A program made the position numbers and the translations under genes. A DNA stretch of 64,000 nt, from the NCBI GenBank assembly GCA_964036045.1, contig OZ038394.1, positions 2,839,899 to 2,903,898 on the forward strand, given 5' to 3'. The notes beneath the pieces are model-generated. The model worked only from the letters and a program-made list of their open reading frames with translations, did no database searches and was not told where the DNA came from. Shown here piece by piece: positions 48,501 to 60,100 of this stretch; the stretch's first letter is position 1, and each line of letters opens with the position of its first letter. The stretch is from Eutreptiella sp. 'Long Island Sound 2002'. Its lineage: Eukaryota > Euglenozoa > Euglenophyceae > Eutreptiales > Eutreptiaceae.

Positions 48501-51500
48501 CTCAACGGTGTCCTTGCCGCCAGCCTCACCGGCAGCTACTTTTGTGTGCCGGCAGCGCTTCAGGTGGCGCTCCAGGAAGCGGGCCTGGAGTCTCTCGCCA
48601 CAGCGACTGCAATCAACATATTTCTGGCACTCGTGCATTTGCTTCTCCAGCTCAGTCTCGAACGTGCGGCAGCAATCGTAACACTGTGCGCACAAGACAG
48701 CACTCGGGGGGCAGATCCGAACCCAGTGTCAGGCCTTCTTCCACGACTCTAAACCCCCGGCTTTCGCATTATGCGTGTGCAAACGATGCCGCGCGCCTCT
48801 AAGCGGCTCCCGCGTGACAACAATGGCCCCCAGACTGGAATGCGGTCTCCCAGCGTTGTGTTCGTGTCCCTCTATGGCTCACCCCCCTCGTCGTCCCCCT
48901 CCCCGTCGCCAACAGACCTCCGGGCATCCCTGCCGCCCACACGGGGCCTGCAGGGCGTCCAAACAGGTCCCGGAGGGCGTCCAGACGGGTCCCGGAGGGG
49001 AAACCCAACGGTGCACAAAGGGAGGGGAGGGGCCATGCTTTTGATGGGTGATGTTCACTGCTCATCACTCGTGGACGCATGAATCATTCGCGTAAGATTT
49101 CGTCGCCACAAACATTTGTCCCACACTGTCAACCAGAAAACTATGGACCGGAGCACGGGGACAACAGGGGGTGGCCGTAGACAGCAGTAGACATGCAGCA
49201 AGGGCACTACGGACACAGGAATACAGGAGTGGGACATTCATTGGTTGGTCAGGTGCGGTGCCTGCCGTGCGCCCCCCACACACCGATAAAATGCCGCAAT
49301 CACTACTCTGTGTCCGGTTCTACGGTGATCAGGCAATGTTCGCCGGGCGAACTATGGGGGCTTCGGCCACAAGAAAGCCGATGTGTCCTAGAGACAACGG
49401 TCAGATCATCAGATCATCAACTGAAAAGGTGGGGAAAGCCGAAGATGGGGTGCAGGCATGCGGCCTGTTTGGCTTAGACAGCTTCAGGGAGGCGGACTGG
49501 AGCCCGATCGAAAGTTTCCGCAGCCAAATAGACCCCGAAGGCCTTTTCAACGCCCTATTGGCTGCCTGGTCCTAGGATCAGTTTGTGCCCTTGATCTGTT
49601 GTGCCGTGCCCTGGAACATCCCTTGGTGTCCTTTGGAATCTGGATGGCTGCCCTTCTCTCTTCCATATTTGTGCTGCAAACCTTGAATCTTCTGTGTCCC
49701 CTCTGGCCTGCCGCGTCACACATCCTCCCGACCCCTCGTCCCCACTACACCACTTCCTGTCTACCCTCTACCGGTGTTGTGATGCAGCAATCTGTGCGTT
49801 TTATCTGCGTCCTCCTCCTGGCCCCAGGTTTCACCCTCACGCCCCATCCTTCCCGCCGAAATTCGTGGAGCCCGAGCTTACCACTCGACCGTCGCAGCAT
49901 GACCATTGGCTGAATCAATTCCGCCCCCCCCCCCCGTGTCCAGCGAACAATGAAGTCCAAAAGAATAAGGTCCGAACAGGAGATTTCGTTGGACACGCCA
50001 TTCGGTACTGAAATAATTCGGTACCCGGTAGCCGGTACCTAATTCAGTCGCCCCCCCCCCCCCCAAAAAAAGCGGTCCGAACGGACGTGTTCTTTGGACA
50101 AGGCATTCGTTGGACACGAGGGGCGGGCACTACACACGGAAGCTAAAGGTCCCCCAGTAGATCTTGTTTCATTACGGATGCCCGCCACTCCACAGAAAAC
50201 CGTGGAACGCGCAGAGCAGAGCAGCAGACGGTAGATGGTCCGGTCCAGTAGATGGATTCGGTGGATGGACAGGGGGACTATGCTGGGGGGCTCCGTCCAC
50301 GCTGCATCGGAGCCACTTGATGTCAGCTGCTGCTCGCAGAGAGGACCGCAAGGGAGAGTGTGCAAGACCCGGTCACAGCACGCGGCAAGGGAGGGATGCC
50401 CAATTCTAGCCCTGGCCGCTACCCAACGCCCGGGCTGATCGGGACCTGAAAGAGGTGCTTGTTGGGACGGTGGCGGCGCTTCTTCACAGCCCACCACCAA
50501 TTGCGTTCATGAGGCTCGGGGGCCACCAGCTGAGTGCAGGTGCCACAGCTCTGAGTACATGAAACAAGTAGAGTCGCTCACAGCAGAGGTCTGGAAGGGC
50601 AGAGCGGGGTCGCACCCCTTTTGCTCGACATGCAGCATCACATGCAGGCAGGCGAGGAGGGTTGGGGCAGGTGCGGGCAGTGGGCTGCTCACGGAGGGGC
50701 AACTACAATCAGTCCTGATGCGACCCAGCCCCCCAGCTCTCCCAAAACTCGGGGGGGGGGGGGCAGGGGGGGGGAGTCGCATACAAGGACCGGGCCCGCC
50801 CCCCCCCCTGGGGCTGCTGCAAGAAAAAAGTGTGTATGGGTAAAATGAGGGACGCAGAACGGGGTGTGTGAGTAAAGCGAGGGACGCGGAATGGGGTGTC
50901 AGCTCTCGCCCGTAGGATACATCGACAATCCTTTTCCGGGGGAAAGCAGCTGTTCTCAAAGAGGTGAACATGGTAGAAGAGAACCGCGGAAGCGCTCGAG
51001 TTGAGCTGATATAGACTGGGAGAAACACATGCAAAAGGATATGTTGACTGGAGACTGCCAACGTCCAATGCCGCTAGCGGACCCGCAAACTGCGGTCGGC
51101 TGGTCTCCAACTGCTGTCAGTTGAACGTCAACCGGCGTCAGCGGACCCGACACGTCTACAATTCCACTTGGCGTGTACAAAATCTTTCCCTTGGGACAAC
51201 CCCGCCTGCTCTTGCATATGGGGAATTTTTTTTTCAAAATATGGGTCGTGAAAATTTCGCCGTTTTGAAGGAAAATGGCAAAAAATTCTCCTAGCAGACC
51301 GTGGGGGCTCAGGTCACTACAACCCTCTGAAACCCGATGCAAACCTCCACAACCCTCCGCTTCCCTATAAGCCTCTGCAAATGCAAAGCCTCCGCAACCC
51401 TGCACAAACCACTAAGAGCCTCCCGCCCCCCAACTCTGCAGACCCACTACGACCCCCACCAACCTCATGAATTCCCTACAACTCTCGACAACCCTTTACA

Positions 51501-52396
51501 AACCTGTTCGACCCGTCTGCCTAACATCGACCTCGTCGGATCACGCACACAATCTCTTTTGGATTCCAACCCACGTCACTCACTCCCATCCCCACCCCCC
51601 GGCGTGCAGTGACTGCAAAGCTTGGCCTCGGGAGCTGGTGGGAGCAAGCAGCGACCTTCTGGTGGAGGCTGATGGCATGCCGGTTCACTAATACGCCACA
51701 GGTCTCACAAGGGACGGAAGGGGACGGATTCGTGTCGGCAGCCAGGGCCTTGATAAGGCCTTCCACATCTGAGTCCACAAGCCCCAGTTCCACCTTGATC
51801 TAAAGACACGAATCAAATGAACGGAGGGAATTCGGCAGTTGAACACGAGCATCCCCGACTGCGGCTACAGGCAATTCCGCCCTCTGTGACTTTTGCGGCG
51901 CATGATGGGGCGGGCGGGCTTTCAACTGGGAGGGGGGGTCAATACAGCCCTCTGGCTAGCCCCCCCAGAAAAAAAAGCTCAATTGATGAGCCCCCAAAAT
52001 ACTACCGAGACTGACCCCTGGGCCCTGGAGGTGACCCGGACCCAAAATTCTATTGCCTTCGGCAAGGCACCTCAGATAGGCAGAGCACAACGACTCGACC
52101 CAGTCAGGCCTTAAACCTCTGGGTAGACCCTGTGGACCTTCGACTGTACTCCTGACGTCACCTGCAGGATTGCGGGGCGGGCGCGCGCAAAGGCATGGCC
52201 CGGGATGGGGGTGGACAACGGACCTGCTGCAAAGCAACCGAGGGCCTGTCGGTGGTGGATTCTGCGGGGCATTCCGGCAGCTCCGCGCTCGGATCGAGGG
52301 TGGAGACGCCTGCAGAGATGCTGGACTTTGTGATGGCCGAATCCTCCAGGTCCTGTGGAGAGACCGGCGCAGCGGAAAAAGCGCAATTGTTTGGGG
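48501..52396 (-). CDS. C2HC zinc-finger protein gene (three exons seen)
   Basis: Exons, in transcript order: 52396-52224 (borders tttcaag|CC and cagcag|gtccg), 51799-about 51596 (ctttag|ATCAAG), and 48683-48501 (gcacag|TGTTAC to gttgag|gtatgc). Exon 1 to exon 2 is phase 0 to phase 0, which supports the model. Exon 1 encodes an acidic Ser/Pro-rich stretch (VSPQDLEDSAITKSSISAGV). Exon 2 encodes CETCGVLVNRHAISLHQKVAAC-type spacing, C-x2-C-x11-H-x5-C. Exon 3 encodes two more fingers: C-x2-C-x12-H-x-C beginning CYDCCRTFE, and C-x2-C-x12-H-x3-C beginning CSRCGERLQARFLERHLKRC. Such fingers occur in TRAFD1/XAF1-like and ZC2HC1-like proteins. The end of exon 2 and any exon between 51.6 and 48.7 kb are uncertain, as are the 5' and 3' ends. 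Function is unknown beyond likely zinc binding. Confidence 0.6.
49478..49575 (+). CDS. Possible terminal exon, unassigned
   Basis: After a possible acceptor (tttggcttag|) the frame reads READWSPIESFRSQIDPEGL and continues FNALLAAWS to a stop at 49573-49575. The composition is protein-like, but it is short, has no partner exon, and lies antisense in an intron of the zinc-finger gene. Confidence 0.2.
51908..52067 (+). mobile_element. Half copy of the foldback element, in the zinc-finger gene intron
   Basis: 'ggctttcaactg.gag' with G tract, 'gtcaata.agccc', 'aagctcaattga' and 'gagactgacccc.gg.cc.ggaggtgacc.gacccaaaa' match the left arm and adjacent core of the element at 44130. It ends at the hairpin word 'ttgccttcggcaa' (52050-52062); the right arm is not found nearby. 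Confidence 0.55.
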
Positions 52397-54149
52397 CTTG
52401 AAAGAGGCTGACGAGGCGTAACATGTGGGACACAGGGGCGCAGGTGGCGGTGTGTGGAAGGGGCCACGGGGGTCCAGGGGAGGTCGTTGGTGGGGGGGGC
52501 GAGTGGGGGGGGGGGTTATTAGACGGGGGGGGGGGGGTCTGGGGCCCAAAAATTTGTGTGCCAAAAATGGCCCGACCAGATTTTCCCAACAGGAAATTTC
52601 GTTTTTTCCCACGATGGTCACTTTCCTACAGGGTACGGCCATTCCAATACTTCCCTTGGGGGGGGGAGGGGGCATCAAGGCTTTGCCGGTTGGTATTTTG
52701 GGCGTATGTGTGTGTTCACCTTTTGAGGAGGGAGTCCTCCCTGCGTGGCTGGGGGGGGTTGGCGGTTCACCTATTGGGTGGACCGACAGGGGTGAAGGGG
52801 GCAGGTTCACAAATTGCGAGGGGTGGCGAGCCCGCTCATACTGTGACGATGTCCCCATCTTAGAACTGCCCCGCCCGGCAGCATCATGACTTTGGGGGGC
52901 TGGCGACTTTCGGAGGCTGGCGACTGGCATTTTGTCTTCCGGCGGGCACTTATCTCGGTTTTCAATGTGGGAGGGGGGTCCGCAAAGATTGGCTCGAATC
53001 TCCAGCCTTGACTTGTCATGGTCGGCCGGGGATAGTGCCATTGAGACCGGAGGGGGGGGGTGCCTTGCCTCCGCATTTAAGCCCTGCTTTAGGCTCCGGC
53101 AAGGCCTCCACCCAGTGCTTGAGACGGTGCCACTGGTTGGGGGGGGGGGGGGATGCGTGTGTACTGTTGTTTCGTGCGACTTCTGGTGGGGGTGTGTTGT
53201 TGTGTGGATGAGATGGGATTGTCTGCCCTACGGCGCACGATTGCCGCTTGTTTCCTTCGGCCTCTTGGGCTGGGCTGGCCAGCTTTCTAACTTGATTGTT
53301 GTGCATGAATCCCCCACCAGCGCCACTGGCGGTAGTACATGATTGCTGTACGGACTCTCTGGAAGTACTACTGCACAACCAGGAGGGGCCGGCCAGGGTC
53401 ACCTGCCACTTCACATCGGCCCGGGAAGGGGGGGGGGATCTTTTCAAACAATAAATTGTTTCCAATGAAAAATTCTCTTTTCAAACATGAAATCTTATGG
53501 TTTTTCCAACCAAAAAGCACCTCGCAGAGGTTGTTAGATCAAGGCCAGGCAGGCCTGTATATAGGGGAAAACGCCACACACACACACACCCATTTGGGGC
53601 CTTTTTGGGGCTATTCGTGTACCCTACCTCAAGGGGTTGAATTGTTAGTTTAACCCCTTGTAAAATCATTATTTTGTCCAGTAAACGCATCCCCCAATGA
53701 GTTTTTGGTCCGGACCCCCCTAGACTCCCACTTGAAACCCACTTTTTTGGGTTATTGAGGGAGGGGTGGGGGTGAGGGGGGGGTGGGGATCAAAAATATC
53801 GAAAAATCAACCCCCCCTTTTTTTGGGTCGAAAATCATGAATATTTTGGTTTTTTTCGATTTTGAGCCGAAAAAGTGTTTTCGGGTCCGACTCCATGGGG
53901 TTCGTAAGGGGCGGAGTGGGACGAGCGCTGATGCAGTTTATGCACTTTCCGGCCACTTTGCTATGTTGGCGGTTTTGGCAACCTCGGTGACCCCGTGCTA
54001 CCCACTTTGAGGGGTGTGAGTGGGGATGTTGTGACACTATATGCCTACTAGGATATGAAAAGACGCTTTTTGCAGTCTGTAGCCTTGCTGGGGCCGGTCA
54101 AAACCTGTGCCAAAGACGCGAAATGACTGTTCGTATCAGTGAATGGGCC
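52397..54149. other. No supported gene; G-tract-rich DNA
   Basis: It holds one hAT-like copy and many G tracts (52516, 52528, 53053, 53144, 53427). The long minus frame 53041-51956 runs through transposon sequence and is not a gene. 53600-54020 is A/T-richer unique DNA leading into the satellite. Confidence 0.45.
52508..52656 (+). mobile_element. hAT-like CAGGGA/TATTAGAA element, internally deleted copy
   Basis: The core 'tttgtgtgccaaaaatggcccgaccagattttccc' and right end '...acggccattccaatacttccct' match the family. The left end is reduced to GTTATTAGAC after a G run. The part between 'ggtcacttt' and 'cctac' is missing, making it shorter (149 bp) than the 182-bp copy. Confidence 0.65.
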
Positions 54150-56110
54150 GGTGCACAACCTGCATATGTAGTATTTCACCCTAGGCAGCTCGACAATGGA
54201 AGTTTTGGAAACTTATTTTTTTTGATACCGTGATCACCTAAAATGACCCTCCAAGGTATGTAAAGCATGTTTTGGGCCGTATTTATGTGTTTTTCACCTG
54301 ATGTGGGTATTGGGCGCAGGGGAGGGGGGGGGGGTCTCCCAAGGGATTGGTACACAACCTGCATATGCACTTTTTCACCTTGGGCAGCTCAACAATCGAA
54401 GTTTTCAAAACATTTTTTTTGATACCGTGATCACCTAAAATGACCATCCAAGGTATGTAAAGCATGTTTTGGGCCGTATTTATGTGTTTTTCACCTGATG
54501 TGGGTATTGGGCGGGCGGGGGGGGATCTCCCAAGGGATTGGTACACAACTTGCATGTGCAGTTTTTCACCTTGGACAGCTCAACAATCGAAGTTTTCGAA
54601 ACTTATTTTTTTTGATACCGTGATCACCTAAAATGACCATCCAAGGTATGTAAAGCATGTTTTAGGCCGCATTTATGTGTTTTTCACCTAATGTGGGTAT
54701 TGGGCGCGGGGGGGGGGGTCTCCCAAGGGATTGGTACACAACATGCATATGCAGCTTTTCACCTTGGACAACTCAACAATCGAAGTTTTCGAAATTTATT
54801 TTTTGATACTGTGATCACCTAAAAATGACCATCCAAGGTATGTAAAGCATGTTTTAGGCCGTATTTCTGTGCTTTTCACCTTATTCGGGTATTGGGCGGG
54901 CCGGGGGGGGGGGGGGGTCTCCCAAGGGATTGGTACACAACTTGCATATGCAGTTTTTCACCTTGGACAGCTCAACAATCGAAGTTTTCGAAATTTATTT
55001 TTTGATACTGTGATCACCTAAAATCACCATCCAACGTATGTAAAGCATGTTTTAGGCCGTATTTATGTGTTTTTCACCTGATTTGGGCATTGGGCGCGGG
55101 GGGGGGGGGGTCTCCCAAGGGATTGGTACACAACTTGCATATGTAGTATTTCACCTTGGACAGCTCAAAAATCGAGGATTTCAAAACTTATTTTTTTGAT
55201 ACCGTGGCCACCTAAAATGACCATCCAAGGTATGTAAAGCATGTTTTAGGCCGTATTTACGTGTTTTTCACATTATTCGGGTATTGGGCGCGGGGGAGGG
55301 GGGGGGGTCTCCCAAGGGATTGGTACACAACCTGCATATGCACTTTTTCACCTTGGGCAGCTCAACAATCGAAGTTTTCAAAACATTTTTTTTGATACCG
55401 TGATCACCTAAAATGACCCTCCAAGGTATGTAAAGCATGTTTTAGGCCGTATTTATGTGTTTTTCACTTGATTTGGGCATTGGGCGGGCGGGGGGGGGTC
55501 TCCCAAGGGATTGGTACACAACATGCATATGCACTTTTTCACCTTGGACAGCTCAACAATCGAAGTTTACTTGCATATGCAGCTTTTCACCTTGGACAGC
55601 TCAACAATCGAAGTTTTCAAAACATTTTTTTTGATACCGTGATCACCTAAAATGACCCTCCAAGGTATGTAAAGCATGTTTTGGGCCGTATTTACGTGTT
55701 TTTCACATTATTCGGGTATTGGGCGGGGGAAGGGGGTTACTCCTAAGGGATTGGTACACAACCTGCATATGCAGTTTTTCACCTTGGACAGCTCAACAAT
55801 CGAAGTTTTCAAAATTTATTTTTTTGATACCGTGATCACCGAAAAGTGACCATCCAAGGTGTGTAAAGCATGTTTTAGGCCGTATTTATGTGTTTTTAAC
55901 CTTATTCGGGTATTGGGCGGGGGGGGGGGGGTCTCCTAAGGGATTGGTACACAACCTGCTTAATGCAGTTTTTCACTCTGGGTTTTTGAAAAATGGAAGA
56001 TTCCGAACTTTTTTCTTGATATTGTGATCACCTAAAATGACCATCCAAGCTATGTAAAGCATGTTTTAGGCAGTATTTATGTAGTTTTTACCCTATTTTG
56101 GGTATGTGTT
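54150..56110 (+). repeat. Satellite array, ten ~195-bp monomers
   Basis: Monomers start at the word 'ggtacacaac' or its variant at 54150, 54349, 54540, 54733, 54932, 55125, 55322, 55513, 55753 and 55946, so the period is 191-199 bp. The monomer starting 55513 is 240 bp because ~48 bp ('ttgcatatgcag.ttttcaccttggacagctc...') is duplicated inside it. Each unit carries 'ttgataccgtgatcacctaaaatgac', 'caaggtatgtaaagcatgtttt' and a terminal G tract of about 8-17 bases that varies between units. The first and last monomers are the most diverged, as expected at array edges. Confidence 0.93.
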
Positions 56111-56989
56111 GCTCGGGGTAGATTCTCTACAAGGTGGACTTGCCGAAGGCAATAGAATTTTTCAACCAAAAATTTCCAATAAAAAACCTTCTCCAATCAA
56201 AAATTTTTGTTGTAAAAAATGTTTGTCGTAAAAAATCCTATGGTCAAACCCCCCCCCTTCACCCCCCTGAAAAAGCGCCCTTACCCATGCAAAGCATCTT
56301 GTGATCGCACTACGGCAGAGTGTTATTCCAAATGGATGCACCCTGCAACACATTTCACTACAAAGGACCACTCTTGCACGTTGCATCTGCCAAAAGACTA
56401 CAAGGCAGGCACTCTGGCAAGGGGGGCACGATGGTGTGGGCGAAGCCCCCTTCCCATGGCAAAGCTGCTGTTGCTGAAGGACCCCCCCCCCGGATTGTTT
56501 GGGGCCCTGGCCAGCCCCAGTCGACCGACCCATCCACCCATCAGAGAACGCTTCCTCCAGAAAAACATGATATTGGTTGAAGGGGCCCAAAATTGGAGGC
56601 CAAATTTCGGGACACAATGCTCTGCTCTGACGTGACCCCCCACCCAGCCCTCCCACCGGAGTAGGGCGGCGGTTGGCGGCGGTTAGCAGTAAACATGGGG
56701 GTGGGGGGGTTTGCGCCACTGAGCAATGGCCCGCCCCTGACACGCCGTAACGCCCCATCCCGTGTGGAATACCCAATGCTTCAGCCCTTTCCCATCCAAA
56801 CCCACCCACCCCACGTCAGCCCCCTCCACCGCAGAAAAAGGGCCTTTGGATGGGACCCGTGTGCCCCTGAGGCCCAGGGAAGTGGCGGATGCCCCAGGGC
56901 CCAGGACTGTGGGGGGCTGCGGAGGACGGCGGCGTCTGCACCTGCGCCGGGGGGGGGGGGGGCACACGCATGGGCACAGCCGCACAGAC
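56111..56989. other. No supported gene
   Basis: It opens with 'ttgccgaaggcaatagaatt' (56140-56159), the inverse of the word at 52045-52062. The remainder could hold 3' exons of the SET gene, but none is recognisable. A C tract lies at 56484-56492, and CGGCGGTTGGCGGCGGTT at 56668-56687. Confidence 0.4.
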
Positions 56990-57138
56990 CTGTCCACTGG
57001 CGATGGCTGCCCGGCGCTTCGCCCTCATCATTTCTGCGTATTTGGGCAGCAAAGACCATTCCTCTTTGCTTGTGAAATCGGGGTACTCCTTGAGGCCCCA
57101 GTACCCAGGGCCATAGGCCAACAGGACTTCGTCCCCAC
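56990..57138 (-). CDS. SET gene exon 6, C-terminal SET block
   Basis: Borders are gctgtgcag|GTGGGG and ggacag|gtctgt; length 149 bp. It encodes GDEVLLAYGPGYWGLKEYPD, with the catalytic Tyr in 'aYGpgYW', and a basic Ala/Arg-rich end. Confidence 0.68.
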
Positions 57139-60100
57139 CTGCACAGCCATGCCCAGGCCACAGGGCACAGGCGGCGCCGGGATCGAGGCGACAACGGCAT
57201 TGCACCCGCAGCTGCTCTTACATGTGCACAGCGCGGCGCGCGAGCGCCACTCTTTCCCAAAGAACACGAGACGTTGGTTCTGTCAATGTCTGGCCCTTTA
57301 CGCACGGCACATCGTCTTCCTCGGACTCGAGGACCGATTGGCGTGGGTGATAGGGGGCTACCACTATTCCCGGACGGCGCAATGTCCTTCCTCCGAACTA
57401 CAACCAACGGGGATTTGTATGCCGCCCCCCCCACGCTTTTGCAGACGCTCAGTACAATTGCACGAATTTTTTCCCCGGCTCTGGCCGAACGACACGGAAC
57501 AGGGCTCTCAAGAGCGGTCCCTGATGCCGGTGCTTAGGTATAACCCCAGGATCAGATGCACATGCAGAACTATGTGGTGACCGGACTTGCCACTGGCGTC
57601 TGCCAAGCCCGCCACGCCGGCGGGTCTGGGCCCTGCTGAGCCATGGATCGGATGCAGCAGGTCCCTATGGAGTTCCGGATGTGAGTGGGCATGCGCGTAT
57701 GGGGGCGGTTCTGCACAGCGCGGGCACAGCACCCAACCGTATGTCAGCTTTCTCGTGACCACCTTCAAAGCCCCCCACCACAGGGGGAGGTACGTCCACA
57801 GGGCAAAAACAGCAGATTCAGACAGCAATCTGGCATTTTCAGTGTGAAACATAGTTTGTTTTACCTCATTATCTGAGTTTTGGGACTGAGTAAGAATCTG
57901 AGCAGTCCTGTGAATGGGAACACAGTCGTTACTGCAGTCACCTGGGCCATCGGGGAACATGGGTCCCAAATAGCCTACTTTTCGCACAGCGCCACAGCGC
58001 ACAATGCGCCCCCTATTACTGGGTGGCACACAGCGCGGGGCGCGTTCCTCACGAGACGGAGACTGCTGGGCGCTGGTGGCATGTCTGGTAGCGGCTCCTC
58101 GGGATAAAAGCAGTACCACTAGAACAGATACGGACCTATGGGTCATTGGACAACAAACTGCCATTCAACAAACTGCCATTCGTTGAAAGAAGTAGGTCAT
58201 GGCTGTCATGTGGACAACAAGATGAAGAGATCCATATTGAGGGAACAATTCTGCATCGCGTCACATTCACTGTGCGCCAACATTGTGCCTCGTTGCGTGG
58301 GCTCGCTCAGGCCCCTGGGTGGCCACCTGCGCAGGTGTGCAGTCAACCCCTACAACCGCGTGCTGTGCGCTTTCCGAGTCCCGTCTTCATCCTGGTCTCC
58401 TCATTGTGACCGACCGCACCATGTGGGTTGGCACTCTACATATCAAATCAGCGCCTTCCATCCTCCCATTCCGGGCGCCTGTCTCCCTCAGCCGAACCCT
58501 GCAGCACTTTTAAACCAACCCATGAGCAGAAAGCACTGCGCACCTGTGACATCTTTAACCAGTTGGATGAAAACGCCCGGAACTTCTTCAAACTCCACTA
58601 AGTCCGCATTCCGGTGGTGAGGCCCTGTGTGCGACGGTTCGTCAATGGTTTGCGGCACGGGCATGGCCATGCATGGTTGGGAAGGGCACCGAGTGTCTGG
58701 ACGTTGTTTGGTCGTTGAAATGCACGCACACAACAAGGGCTAAGAGTACACTGCAAAGGGTGTTGCATAGGCCTAACATATTTGCACGCTTTTCAGCAGG
58801 CCAAATGGCTCTGATACCCCCCACCAGAGTCAGACAAACAGAAATCCCATGATGACTGGTGCCTCTCTCAAGGAGACGTTGAGGACACCGCCGAACCCCG
58901 TGTTTCCGCACTTTTGGATCTTTTTTGGAACCATCATTTTTGAGGTTCCAATCCAATAGAGAATGTAGTTGGTAGCTTTGTGCAGGCTGCATGAAGGGTC
59001 AATATGGGTCGCAAAGTGTTGGTGTACCTGCAATTCCATGTGCTCTCGTGTTCTGGGGTGTATGCCCAGAGTTCCAGTGAAGGGTGGGTGGGTGGGTCCG
59101 AGGGGGGGGGGGGGGGGTGCCCCCCCCCCCCCCCACCTCACTGGTCCCAAAATCATGGAGGGAAATTTTTGGGCTAGCCCAGAAATACATTTACCCCAGA
59201 GGCACGAGGTGCCATACTGTGTTCACAATGGGGGTTCCAAGCCTTTTTTGAAATCCTGAAGGCAAAAAGACCCAAATGAGGCGCAGCAAGAGGACAGGAA
59301 ATAATGGACACTAGCAGCATACACAGGGTACAAGTAGTCACACCGCTTATGCCATGGAAAATTGTGCCCAAGGCATGGAGCAAAACTTTGGCCCAATCAC
59401 TGAAGGGATCTGAGGGGTGGTGGTGGTCTGGAACCCCCCCACCCCCGCCTACTGGTGCTGAGTTGTTCAGTGGAACTCTAGTGTATGCTGGCCGGTTGCC
59501 TTGTGTTGTCATGTTTCGAGGGGTAGGGTTGGCTTGTGGCAGCAGCGGATGGTCCAACAGTGCCACAGTGCAAGCCCCTTTCCCAATACAAAAGAAGAAA
59601 TCCGGACGGGGGGCATGGGTCGGGGGATGCAGGGCAGTCCCATGATTGTCTTTCCCCCCAGAGGGCCCAAAACCCCAAAAACTAGCAGCAAGCGGCCTAT
59701 CCACTTTGCTGTGTTGGGGCACCGGACTTGATCCGCCGCATTTTTGCCGCAATTGAAAGGAAGGGGGTACACATTCCCAAGCCCTGGTCGTTCCCGAGCT
59801 GTGCCCCATCCCTGGGCTCTGGGATTGTGGTGTGGGTCGTTGGGGGTGTAATGGCGTCAACGGATGTGCACAGCCATCACATCTCAACCACCCCCACCTG
59901 TGAGAAGCAGATGCTTGTGACAGCCCCAGGTGGCACGATGGCACAAGAGGAGAGCACAGCGCAAAACTCAAAGAAAATGGCGATCATCAGTGACATGCAA
60001 CGGGCGCCTTTCACTGAAGCGGCCAACGAGAGAGCATGCGACGTTCGAACCTGCCCCCCCCCCCCTTGAACTAAAGCCCGAAGACTATTCTAGTGGGTAT

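Noticed and set aside
51956-53041. 361-codon minus frame
   Set aside because: It runs through a hAT-like copy, G/C tracts and a foldback half copy, and it contradicts the frame of the zinc-finger exon at 52396-52224.
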